A DNA stretch of 64,000 nt from an uncultured Bacilli bacterium (GTDB lineage: Bacteria; Bacillota_I; Bacilli_A; RF39; UBA660): positions 1 through 64,000 of the forward strand of contig CAKOOC010000003.1 in NCBI GenBank assembly GCA_934098375.1, in the 5' to 3' direction. The notes beneath the pieces are model-generated. The model was given only the letters and a program-made list of their open reading frames with translations, had not been told where the DNA came from and ran no database searches. A program made the translations under genes and the position numbers. Below, one piece after another: positions 18,076 to 26,569 of the stretch (the stretch's first letter is position 1; each line of letters starts with the position of its first letter).

Positions 18076-18291
18076 CTAATTCATTACATAAGTAGTATCA
18101 TAACCATATGCTTCTAATATCGCCGTTACTTTTTTAGCTTTTACTCCACTATGACAATAAAAATAATATTTTTTATCTTTGCTTAAATAAATATTATGAT
18201 TATTAATTAAATTCTCATATGGTTTAAAATTTACATCTAAATCTATAAATACACCTTGATTACGATACTCACTCTTTTTTATTGTTTTCAT
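18076..18291 (-). CDS. Short rhodanese-like protein
   Basis: A 71-residue protein with the C-terminal half of a rhodanese domain: YYFYCHSGVKAKKVTAILEA, where the Cys in CHSGVKA is the expected persulfide-carrying residue, then YGYDTTYV. The usual GHIxGAxNI block in the middle is missing and the domain is about 30 residues shorter than normal. It may be a minimal sulfur carrier or a truncated derivative. It has its own terminator, and the sequence upstream (18292-18312) is short and AT-rich, so it probably belongs to an independent unit. Confidence 0.75.
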   Translation of the reverse strand: MKTIKKSEYRNQGVFIDLDVNFKPYENLINNHNIYLSKDKKYYFYCHSGVKAKKVTAILEAYGYDTTYVMN

Positions 18292-18312
18292 ATTATATTA
18301 TATTACTCAAAT

Positions 18313-18339
18313 AAAAAAAGAGATAAGACCTTTATCTCT
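18313..18339 (-). terminator. Terminator after the TasA-like gene
   Basis: On the minus strand AGAGATAA and TTATCTCT (18332-18339 and 18319-18326) pair around a 5-base loop and are followed by T6. The stem overlaps the TAG stop at 18338-18340. Confidence 0.85.
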
Positions 18340-18934
18340 ATTCTACACCTGCAATTACAATATGTGCAGCAAACTTAGCCTCTTGATTACTATTTTGTTC
18401 TACACCAGTATCAAGGAAATAAATACGTAACGTATAATTGTGAGTACTTTTATTTGCATTTTGAAATAATGGTGTTACAGTCCCTTTAAATTCAACTGTA
18501 CTTGCTCCAGTTGGAATATTTCCTTTTACACTACCTAATACTACACTGGTTGTATCGCTATCTTCTTTATGACCAATTAACTCATAACTTAAAGCATTAT
18601 TTTCAAAAGTGTTATTATCAACAACCATTGATATTTTATACTTCATTTTTAAATCAGTAGTATTAGTTCCATTTAAAGCAAAAGTCTTTGTAACCCATGC
18701 ATCACTAGCAGAATTACTGCTTGCTGTACCTCTTGGATATATTTTCTTATCAAGCACTATATTACCACTATTATTTTGATAAGTTAGTTCCATTTTACCA
18801 GCTTCCATTGAAATTGTTGATACACTCTCTGAACCCTTTATATTTGCACTAAAATATGAATATGATATACCTAAAGTTGCTACAACAAGTATTGCTACTA
18901 AACTAATACTTAAAACAGTTTTATTTGTTTTCAT
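18338..18934 (-). CDS. TasA/CalY-like secreted matrix-type protein
   Basis: A 198-residue protein starting MKTNKTVLSISLVAILVVAT with the helix continuing to GISYSYFSANI. This is the signature of proteins with the long SipW-dependent signal peptide seen in TasA and camelysin. The mature part is a predicted beta-sandwich without Cys. TasA-type proteins form extracellular fibres in biofilms. No SipW peptidase lies in this window. It ends the big secretion gene set on the minus strand, 57 bases downstream of the VirD4-like gene, and could be its exported fibre or substrate, which is inference. Confidence 0.72.
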   Translation of the reverse strand: MKTNKTVLSISLVAILVVATLGISYSYFSANIKGSESVSTISMEAGKMELTYQNNSGNIVLDKKIYPRGTASSNSASDAWVTKTFALNGTNTTDLKMKYKISMVVDNNTFENNALSYELIGHKEDSDTTSVVLGSVKGNIPTGASTVEFKGTVTPLFQNANKSTHNYTLRIYFLDTGVEQNSNQEAKFAAHIVIAGVE

Positions 18935-18991
18935 AAATAACCTACTCTCTATTTCTATAAATATTTTACAATAACCATTACTTTATTTCAA

Positions 18992-21451
18992 CTATGAATT
19001 ATCATCATCATTAAAGAAATCATCATAATACTGATCATCTGTAACATCGCCAACGACAACACTATCTTTATCAACATTTATAGTTGGCTCTTCTTTATCA
19101 TTACCAGATTTATCATTTTTGACTAAATCACTAAAGTTAAAGGCTGAAGTCATATCTAATTTATCATAATCCTCATTATTATCCTTAGAAACATCCAAAG
19201 TTTCCACTTTATTGCTACCATTTTTGGCTTTTTCTTCTTCTTCTAATTTTGCTATTTGAGCATCTATTCTTTTCACTAAATTATCAATATCAAATTTAGG
19301 AGTATTATTTACTTCTACTTTATCATCATCTAAAACATCAACATCATTATCAAAATCATTAAAATCATTAAGGAATTTACCTCCTCGATTTGTTGATTCC
19401 TCTTTTTTATCGTTTAAATCATTAAACTCAAATGAACCTTGTTTATTTGAACCTTTATCATTGCTATAAAATGGAGAAAACTGATTTTGATTAAAATCAC
19501 TACTTGTATTAATATCATCATCATTAGTATTTACTGGTTTACTTACCTTCTCATTAGTTCCACTAAAAGGATTCAAGAAATTAACATCTGATTTAAAAGT
19601 ATCAGCACTGGAAGATGAAGCTCCTGTTAAATTATTAATTACATCGCTATTAGTTGTTTCTTTTCCTTCATCACTAATTAAATTATTACTTGGAGCATTA
19701 TTTTTATTATTATTATCTAAAGCCTCAAATAATTTATTTCTTTTTTGCACTTTAACAAATTCTTTAATATCAAATAGTTCTACTTTACGTCTTTCACGTT
19801 CCACTAATTTACCATTACCAAACTCATGACCCCAGTCAATTTCAAAACTAGGTGTCATTTTAGTTCTAAATGGATTTAGCCTACTTCTTAAAATAATAAC
19901 TTCAAACATTTGCAATTTTTGTAAGTCTGATACCGTAATAAGTGGCGTTGATGCTGTTTTATCTTTTTCTTTTGATTTAACCTCACCACATAATTTACTT
20001 ATTTCTTCTAAAGCAGCTAGTTCAGTTGTTATTAAGTAAATAATATTACCACAGTTACTTCTAATTGTTTCAGCTTGTTCCTTACCATAAACATCGTTAA
20101 GCTGAGCAAAGTTTTGAATAATAAAAGTAAATCTTATTGCTCTAGAACGAGCCGCTGTTACCATGGTTGTAACATCTTTAAGTGGCGGCATATTAGCAAA
20201 CTCATCTAAAATAAAATTTGTTTTAAAAGGAAGTTTACCTTTTGGATATGTTTGAGCTACATCAATAAGTGTTTCATATAACTGCTTTAAGAAAATAGTC
20301 GCCAGTGCATGATATGTAGTTTTTTCATCATGAATAATCATAAACACCGCTGTCTTTTGCGTCCCTATCTCTCTCATATTAAAATCACTATAAGAAAGCA
20401 TCTCTGATAACTCTTCCTTAGTAGCAAATAATCTTATCTTTTGTCTAAATACTGATAAGATACTTCCCTTTGTTTCATTTGGAGCATTTATTGTATTTGA
20501 TGCAAATACATAAGTATTTGAATCTTCACCTTTTAAAGTAAAATACTCTTTCGTATAATTACTAGTTGCAAAATTTTCTTCTCCAACCGTCGACATATAA
20601 TTTATTGAATTTAAATTAATTTGATCTTCTTTAGCATCTTGAAATAAACCAAGTGCAAGTCCTGAAAAGAAGTCAGAAGCTGATTTTTCCCAGAATGGGT
20701 CATTTTTATTATTTGGATCATACAAAATATTATGTGCAACGTCATCTAAAAGTTCAACTGCTTTATCTGTATTACCCTCTTTATATAATTGATAAGGAAG
20801 TGTAAGAGGATTCCAAGCATTTCCTAAATTAGGATTACGGAAATTTAAAACAATAATTTTATATCCTTTACTTCTTAAAAATTCTGAGTGATCACGATAA
20901 AGTTCACCCTTTGGATCGGTTACAATAATACTTTCACCATGTCTAGCAAGAGTTTGAATTTGTGCATTAACTACACAAGAACTTTTACCTGAACCAGTCG
21001 CACCAATAACTAAACTATGATACTCTCCATTATCAACCCAAATGTTTTTACCATCATTAATTAAAGGCATTCCACCAGCTTCACTAGTTTGCTCTTTAAT
21101 TATAACTTTTTCTACGTCTTTATCATTTTTTATTTCATTAGGTTTAGCCCATCTACTATAACCTTTTTCTTCCTTCTCTTTAAATGAAAATCCAATTCCT
21201 TTCGAACCTTTATCTCTATCAAAAATATAAGATGACACTGATAAAAATATAGAAATTAAAACCGCAAAAAACACTACTAATGTAGGAAGTATATAAGGAC
21301 TTACAAAACCTTTAAAAAAGTTAAGTCCAAAAAATTCTGATGTATTTAATAAAGATGTAACATTTAATACTGCTAATGATGATAAAATAAGTAAAAATAC
21401 ACAGAATATAATAAATATTACTAAGTCTTTTGGTTTTACTCTAAATTTCAT
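18992..21451 (-). CDS. virD4: VirD4/TraG-type coupling ATPase
   Basis: An 819-residue protein with two N-terminal membrane helices (about 11-35 and 50-75), Walker A GATGSGKSS (150-158), the TraG block DPKGELYRDHSEFL (179-192), and Walker B FILDEF (413-418) followed by ANMPPL. This is the T4SS coupling protein family, which brings substrates to the channel. Residues from about 560 are an unusually long acidic, Asn- and Asp-rich tail of low complexity, likely disordered. With no relaxase in the window, the substrate is more likely protein than DNA. Genes 21-42 kb run in the same direction and end here or at the TasA-like gene. Confidence 0.93.
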   Translation of the reverse strand: MKFRVKPKDLVIFIIFCVFLLILSSLAVLNVTSLLNTSEFFGLNFFKGFVSPYILPTLVVFFAVLISIFLSVSSYIFDRDKGSKGIGFSFKEKEEKGYSRWAKPNEIKNDKDVEKVIIKEQTSEAGGMPLINDGKNIWVDNGEYHSLVIGATGSGKSSCVVNAQIQTLARHGESIIVTDPKGELYRDHSEFLRSKGYKIIVLNFRNPNLGNAWNPLTLPYQLYKEGNTDKAVELLDDVAHNILYDPNNKNDPFWEKSASDFFSGLALGLFQDAKEDQINLNSINYMSTVGEENFATSNYTKEYFTLKGEDSNTYVFASNTINAPNETKGSILSVFRQKIRLFATKEELSEMLSYSDFNMREIGTQKTAVFMIIHDEKTTYHALATIFLKQLYETLIDVAQTYPKGKLPFKTNFILDEFANMPPLKDVTTMVTAARSRAIRFTFIIQNFAQLNDVYGKEQAETIRSNCGNIIYLITTELAALEEISKLCGEVKSKEKDKTASTPLITVSDLQKLQMFEVIILRSRLNPFRTKMTPSFEIDWGHEFGNGKLVERERRKVELFDIKEFVKVQKRNKLFEALDNNNKNNAPSNNLISDEGKETTNSDVINNLTGASSSSADTFKSDVNFLNPFSGTNEKVSKPVNTNDDDINTSSDFNQNQFSPFYSNDKGSNKQGSFEFNDLNDKKEESTNRGGKFLNDFNDFDNDVDVLDDDKVEVNNTPKFDIDNLVKRIDAQIAKLEEEEKAKNGSNKVETLDVSKDNNEDYDKLDMTSAFNFSDLVKNDKSGNDKEEPTINVDKDSVVVGDVTDDQYYDDFFNDDDNS

Positions 21452-21506
21452 AGTATCTTCTCCTCGTCATTTTTTATTATATAATAATATTCTTATTTTT
21501 TCTATA

Positions 21507-22226
21507 TTAATTATTAGAAAATTTCACTTTATAATAGGTATAAAAACCAAAAATAAATATTGCCACTAAAAGAGTCCCAATTAAGAAAATTGTTAATATA
21601 TTACTTTCTTTTTCATCTAGTATAGTATTATTAGAAACAACCGATTTATCTATTTGAATAGCTATTTCTTTAGTCTTATAATTATTCTTATTAATAAACC
21701 AAGTATAAGTATTTTCTTTTATTTCATCTGCATTATTACTTACAACCTTATAATTAGTAATTATATTAATTACCATATTATCTAAATATGGATAATTATC
21801 AAATAATGTACATCCTTTATTAGTATTAGAATTAATAACTATTTTATTATTATTTACTTCTATACTTTTGAAACTATATTCTAATAATAATGGTGAGTTT
21901 TTATAATCATAAAAAGCAAACGAATTATTTAATTTAAAACCATATTTCCCATTTTTATCAATTAGTGATTTATCATAATAAGTATAACCCTCTATTTTTT
22001 TATTTACTTCAGGATATCCTGGCGTATTTATGTCACTTGCAACATTTTGATTATAATACACATTTATCAGTTTTTCATATGTCATCCCATCACTATATGT
22101 TTCACTTTTAGCATTTTCTATAATTAATTCATCGCTTATAGTGTTATTTTCAATTGTTATATTGTAAGTAGCACTACAGCCGGTTAATAAAAATATTAAA
22201 GTTAGTAACACGCCTATTTTTCTCAT
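21507..22226 (-). CDS. Lipoprotein with C-terminal membrane helix
   Basis: A 239-residue protein. The start at 22224-22226 is chosen because GGAGAAAG lies just upstream, while the longer start (22253) overlaps the preceding gene and lacks a site. The signal ends in a lipobox LLTGCSA (Cys17), followed by a beta-rich extracellular domain (about 20-205) and a C-terminal helix ILTIFLIGTLLVAIFIFGFY. It would be lipid-anchored and also span the membrane. It sits between the NlpC/P60 enzyme and VirD4, so it is probably a structural part of the secretion complex. Family not recognised. Confidence 0.7.
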   Translation of the reverse strand: MRKIGVLLTLIFLLTGCSATYNITIENNTISDELIIENAKSETYSDGMTYEKLINVYYNQNVASDINTPGYPEVNKKIEGYTYYDKSLIDKNGKYGFKLNNSFAFYDYKNSPLLLEYSFKSIEVNNNKIVINSNTNKGCTLFDNYPYLDNMVINIITNYKVVSNNADEIKENTYTWFINKNNYKTKEIAIQIDKSVVSNNTILDEKESNILTIFLIGTLLVAIFIFGFYTYYKVKFSNN

Positions 22227-22246
22227 TTTATTCTTTCTCCATTTAT

Positions 22247-23380
22247 TTAACAATTAGTTGCAAAGTAATTACTCATACTTTTTATTTGTAATCCCGCACT
22301 ATTTATTCTTGCTTGATCATATGTTCCAAATATGACGCCAACATTATTACCAGCTGATTCTATTGTTAATAATGTGCCTCCATTATTTTGTAAAACTAAA
22401 ACAATATGATTTACACTTACTAAAATATCTCCAGCTCCAGCCTCAGCAAATGATATTGGTGAGCTAACATCCATAAAACCATTGGTAATCATGCTAACAC
22501 TTTTACCTAACACCATTGTTGCCGCCCATGAAACAAAACCCGAACAGTCATATCCTACATGCGAATAACAATTAGTATCACTACATGACGTACTTGTTGG
22601 AGCTCCAATGGTCTTATCAACTCCCATATAGAAAATCCCTGAATGACCACCGCCCCAATAATAAGGCACTCTATATCCATAATTTCCTAATTCTTTTGCT
22701 AACGTACTTGCAACATTTGCCATAGAAGTTTTAGAGCAACCATTACTGCTCGCTGCCGCCATTACTGTTTCATTAAGCTTATTGTAATTATCCATTCCAA
22801 TCGCATCAACTATTGAAACAGTAAGTGGCATTAAGCCATCAGTACCTATAACTACACTGCCAACATCAATATTACTGCTATCGCTCTTACTTGGAGCTTG
22901 TTCTTTATAATTATTCACTAAATCTAAATCTGCTCCATTATTTGAAGTAAATAAAGTCAAAAGTATTATGAAAAGTAAAAATACACCGCCACCAATGCCA
23001 CATAAAATTAACTTTGTCTTTAATGAAAAAACATTTAATTTTATATTACCTTTTTTTCCAAATAATTTTTTTAAAACATCGCCTTTTGAATTACTATTAT
23101 TTTTAAAAAAATTATTTTTGTTATTTGGCTTTTTATCATGATTATCTAATTTATTATCTTTTTGCTGCAATCCCGTATTCTTATCTTTTTCCAATAAATC
23201 ATCATTTAAACCAGAATCAATGCTATTATCTACATTTTCATTTTCATCATTTGCTATCAAACTAGGATTATAATAATTTCTTTGCCACATATTATTTTGC
23301 TTACTTTTTAAATCCGTCGCTAAATGAGCATTATTAAAAGAGGTAATATTCATTTTACCAAATCCATTTTTCAAAAACAT
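22247..23380 (-). CDS. NlpC/P60-type peptidoglycan hydrolase of the T4SS-like locus
   Basis: A 377-residue protein: a cytoplasmic, Asn/Lys-rich N-terminal segment (1-120), one membrane helix (about 123-145), a linker, and a C-terminal NlpC/P60 domain (about 235-375). Catalytic Cys is in YDCSGFVSW (C279) and His in NHIVLV (H325). The arrangement matches the VirB1-like wall hydrolases of Gram-positive conjugation systems, which open the cell wall for the channel. It lies just upstream of the lipoprotein and VirD4 genes. A variable insert before the Cys (SCSDTNCYSH) adds two extra cysteines. Confidence 0.87.
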   Translation of the reverse strand: MFLKNGFGKMNITSFNNAHLATDLKSKQNNMWQRNYYNPSLIANDENENVDNSIDSGLNDDLLEKDKNTGLQQKDNKLDNHDKKPNNKNNFFKNNSNSKGDVLKKLFGKKGNIKLNVFSLKTKLILCGIGGGVFLLFIILLTLFTSNNGADLDLVNNYKEQAPSKSDSSNIDVGSVVIGTDGLMPLTVSIVDAIGMDNYNKLNETVMAAASSNGCSKTSMANVASTLAKELGNYGYRVPYYWGGGHSGIFYMGVDKTIGAPTSTSCSDTNCYSHVGYDCSGFVSWAATMVLGKSVSMITNGFMDVSSPISFAEAGAGDILVSVNHIVLVLQNNGGTLLTIESAGNNVGVIFGTYDQARINSAGLQIKSMSNYFATNC

Positions 23381-23393
23381 TACCTCTCTTTCT

Positions 23394-23873
23394 TTAATTT
23401 ATTATAACAGAATAATCCATTAAACTGTTTTCTATAAACTTAAATTTATTATCAGAACTATCTATAACATAATAAGTATTTTTATTATTATAAATATCAT
23501 ACGTATATTTAGTTACTTCGGCTCTTTCAAGCTTTAATGATTTAATACTTTTTATATATTTTTTAAAATTATCTATATTTTCAAAATTGGTATTTTTATA
23601 ATCTTCATCAAGTAATTCATATGCTTTCTCGGGATAATATAACATGAAATTTACATACTCTGCTAAATACTTTTTAGCAACTTGCTCTGTATTTACATAA
23701 ATAGGAATAACTTCATTAATTTTATAATCTTTTATTACAGTACTTGAATCGTCATAAAAATAATAGTCTTCCTGCTTATCACTCTTTTTTATAATAAAAA
23801 TGATAACTAATGATATTAGTATTAAAAATCCACATATAATAATTACTTTTTTACTATCATTAATATTAGTCAT
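23394..23873 (-). CDS. VirB8-like bitopic membrane protein, copy 2
   Basis: A 159-residue protein from the ATG at 23871-23873 (AAAGGTG site). The longer in-frame start lies inside the upstream gene. It has one N-terminal helix (about 9-27) and an extracellular domain of about 110 residues (VAKKYLAEYVNFMLYYPEKA, then LLDEDYKN) ending in short strands. This is the size and topology of VirB8/TcpC NTF2-like domains, which form the periplasmic or extracellular hub of T4SS. It overlaps the similar upstream gene by 8 bases. The VirB8 call is from architecture and place in the operon, not a clear motif. Confidence 0.58.
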   Translation of the reverse strand: MTNINDSKKVIIICGFLILISLVIIFIIKKSDKQEDYYFYDDSSTVIKDYKINEVIPIYVNTEQVAKKYLAEYVNFMLYYPEKAYELLDEDYKNTNFENIDNFKKYIKSIKSLKLERAEVTKYTYDIYNNKNTYYVIDSSDNKFKFIENSLMDYSVIIN

Positions 23874-24360
23874 TTGTATCACCTTTAAATATTTTTCCAT
23901 CATAAGGAGTAATATCAAAAATATTCTTTTCACTTATATTAATTATTACATAATAATTATCCATAATATTTAAACTATCAATAGTTTCTTCCATTAAGTA
24001 ACCATATACATAATATTTAGTATTATCTTTATAAATTTTTTTGGCTTGAAATGTTGTTTTTCCATTTAGTTTAGGAATATAATTATATACATTTTCTTTA
24101 TTAACCCCATGATCATTAATATATTCATCATTTAGTAAAGTCAATATGTTGTCAGTCTCTTTCTTATATATTACATTAATAAATTTATTTACGCAATTTT
24201 CAATTGTAAAGAAATTAGAAGGATTATTGACAACAACATTTTTATTACTAGTATCATTATCTAATTTTGTCGTTTTATTAATTACTAAAATTAAAACAAT
24301 CGCTAAAACACTTATAATACCAATATAAATATAATTCTTATTTTCTATTATTTTTTCCAT
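23866..24360 (-). CDS. VirB8-like bitopic membrane protein, copy 1
   Basis: A 164-residue protein with one N-terminal helix (about 9-27) and an extracellular domain beginning FFTIENCVNKFINVIYKKET and followed by LLNDEYINDHG and a beta-rich C-terminal part ending NIFDITPYDG. The same pattern (short helix pair, L-L-x-D/E-x-Y, then strands) recurs in the next gene, with which it overlaps by 8 bases, so the two look like tandem paralogues. The fold is predicted as NTF2-like, as in VirB8. It lies 12 bases downstream of the M23/lysozyme-like gene. Function inferred from context. Confidence 0.6.
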   Translation of the reverse strand: MEKIIENKNYIYIGIISVLAIVLILVINKTTKLDNDTSNKNVVVNNPSNFFTIENCVNKFINVIYKKETDNILTLLNDEYINDHGVNKENVYNYIPKLNGKTTFQAKKIYKDNTKYYVYGYLMEETIDSLNIMDNYYVIINISEKNIFDITPYDGKIFKGDTND

Positions 24361-24372
24361 CCTTAAGCCCTC

Positions 24373-26547
24373 TTATGAATAAGTTCCATCATAGATACCA
24401 TGAACAAATAATTGACACTCTTTTTGTCTTCTTTTTGTAAGTGCTGATGCGTAAGCTTTATTAATTGATTTACTTACCCACCAATTAGAACATAAGGCAT
24501 CACTTGAACCATATAAATTATAAGCTTCTACAAAACCATTAATATTTCCCGCATTGTAATCTAAAATAGTTAAAGCATCAATTTGCTGTTGATTTAAATT
24601 TAAACCAGCACTAGCTAAAACACTTTTTACAGCTGTCATATCCTCATCAAGAATCATCATATGTACCTGATCAACAATACTTACAGGTATAGTCGTTCCA
24701 CAATATTTATCATAAGGTGACGTTATATTAAATCCTAGATTATTAAATTTCTGATAATGATATGTTAATGTTACACCAATACCAACAGTAGGAACATCAT
24801 TTGCATTGCAATAAACTTGATAACTATCACCAATAATATTACCAGTTCCTTCTAAGCCCAGTAGCATTTGTAATAAATCTCCTCCAGCTGACGTGCTTCT
24901 GGGATTATCTAAACTTATAAAATCATTAGGATTTACGACACTAGATTTACCACTACCATTTCTTACTTCAAAATATAAAGATGTAACATTTGTTTTTCCA
25001 CTAGCACCCATTTTACCAATAACCTGTCCTTGACTAACTGAATCGCCTACATTTACGGTTATTGTTCCTTCATGTAAATGTCCATATAAAGTTGTATTAC
25101 CATCAGCATGAATTATTGTAACATAATTTCCATACCCACTACCACAATCTTTATCATCATTACTCTTACATTCATTATAAACTTCAGAAACTGTTCCAGT
25201 ACTTACGGCAATTATATTTGTCATTCCAAGAGTCGCATTAGCAGTTATCTCAATTCCATAATTCTTATTATATTCATTTAAAACATCATCACGGCTTGTA
25301 CCATAATCACGGTAAATTCTAGATGATTCTGGATCACCAGACGCAAAAATTTTACCATCTTCTTCCGTTGTTTCAACACTTCCGATTGGCCACCAATATT
25401 TTAAACTACCAGCCTCATTATAAGAAGCATACGTTCCGCCATTAATTTCATATCCATTATAATTATGTAAAATATTTATAATTTGTTCAACTATTTTTGC
25501 TCTTACTTTCTTTAAATCTTCCTCGTATTGAGAAGCTAAGGATGAATCATTTTGGATTGCTTTATTAAATTCTTCCATAGAATTATAACCAGATTTTTCA
25601 AGTATACTTACATAATATTCTTGTAAATGAGGTTTTTTATCAAAATAATCCCCATTTTTTAAAAAGTCCCAATAGTAATTTTCATCCACAGATTGAGTAC
25701 GTTCGACATTATATTTTGCATCAGTATTAAAACCAGCACTAGCCGCCTCAGCATCACAATCTTTTTGTCCACTGCTTTTTATTCCAAAAAAACTGCCAAG
25801 ATTAGTCGCAAATTTATCCCAAGCACCAACTAATCCAGTTGAAATAGTAGCAGCACATACTTGATGATTTAAAATACCGTTTGTTGGTTCACCAACATCA
25901 CAAATTAAAACTTCTTCTTGTTTTGTTGAAGTAGTACCATCATTATTAGTGATTACCAAATTTCTCGTTTCATATGTACCTTCTTTATAACCGATACACA
26001 TAGATTTATAACCAATCATAGATTTAACTAACAATTTTAAAGTATCCGTTTCGTTCGCAAAATAATCAAGTACAGATTGATTATCAGGATCATCATTATC
26101 AGGATCATATGAATCTATATTCTCATTACCATCATAATTATATGCTCCCTTATTAGTATTATTTTTATTTTGATAAACTGTTCCATCATCATTAAACATA
26201 TCCAAAGATAAATTAAAATAAGTCGTTGCAATAATTATTAAATCAGTATTGGAATTAAATTTAACACCCTTTTTTTCATATTTAGCAAGTATTTTATATA
26301 ATCTAGTATAAAATTGTCTTTGTCCTTCCAAAATTTGCTCAGTACAATCATCACTATCAGAAGAATCACTACATTTATTTGTCCAATAACCTTTATTAAA
26401 TTTTGCAAATTCATCAAAATCAAAATCACTATATTTAAAATTATTAGCTTTTACATTTAAATTTATGCTAAAAAAAGTTATCAAAAAAACTGATATAATA
26501 AATACCATTTTTTTTGATAACTTAAAATTATTTACAAATTTTAGCAT
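24373..26547 (-). CDS. Secreted protein with a degenerate LytM/M23 domain and a GH24-like lysozyme domain
   Basis: A 724-residue protein with a signal peptide (about 12-35). Residues 425-545 have the M23/LytM fold pattern (GYGNYVTIIHADGNTTLYGH, VGDSVSQGQVIGKMGASG), but the zinc sites are replaced: HxGxD is NYGIE (429-433) and HLHFEV is SLYFEV. Only the Y-G-H-L histidine remains. Residues 555-724 resemble T4-type lysozyme (GLEGTG with Glu566, then VPTVGIGVT, and TKRRQKECQLF). It would bind and cut wall glycan for the T4SS-like channel, a VirB1 role. Upstream segment 40-420 is unassigned and Asp-rich. Confidence 0.83.
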   Translation of the reverse strand: MLKFVNNFKLSKKMVFIISVFLITFFSINLNVKANNFKYSDFDFDEFAKFNKGYWTNKCSDSSDSDDCTEQILEGQRQFYTRLYKILAKYEKKGVKFNSNTDLIIIATTYFNLSLDMFNDDGTVYQNKNNTNKGAYNYDGNENIDSYDPDNDDPDNQSVLDYFANETDTLKLLVKSMIGYKSMCIGYKEGTYETRNLVITNNDGTTSTKQEEVLICDVGEPTNGILNHQVCAATISTGLVGAWDKFATNLGSFFGIKSSGQKDCDAEAASAGFNTDAKYNVERTQSVDENYYWDFLKNGDYFDKKPHLQEYYVSILEKSGYNSMEEFNKAIQNDSSLASQYEEDLKKVRAKIVEQIINILHNYNGYEINGGTYASYNEAGSLKYWWPIGSVETTEEDGKIFASGDPESSRIYRDYGTSRDDVLNEYNKNYGIEITANATLGMTNIIAVSTGTVSEVYNECKSNDDKDCGSGYGNYVTIIHADGNTTLYGHLHEGTITVNVGDSVSQGQVIGKMGASGKTNVTSLYFEVRNGSGKSSVVNPNDFISLDNPRSTSAGGDLLQMLLGLEGTGNIIGDSYQVYCNANDVPTVGIGVTLTYHYQKFNNLGFNITSPYDKYCGTTIPVSIVDQVHMMILDEDMTAVKSVLASAGLNLNQQQIDALTILDYNAGNINGFVEAYNLYGSSDALCSNWWVSKSINKAYASALTKRRQKECQLFVHGIYDGTYS

Positions 26548-26569
26548 AAACTACCACCTCTATAAATAA

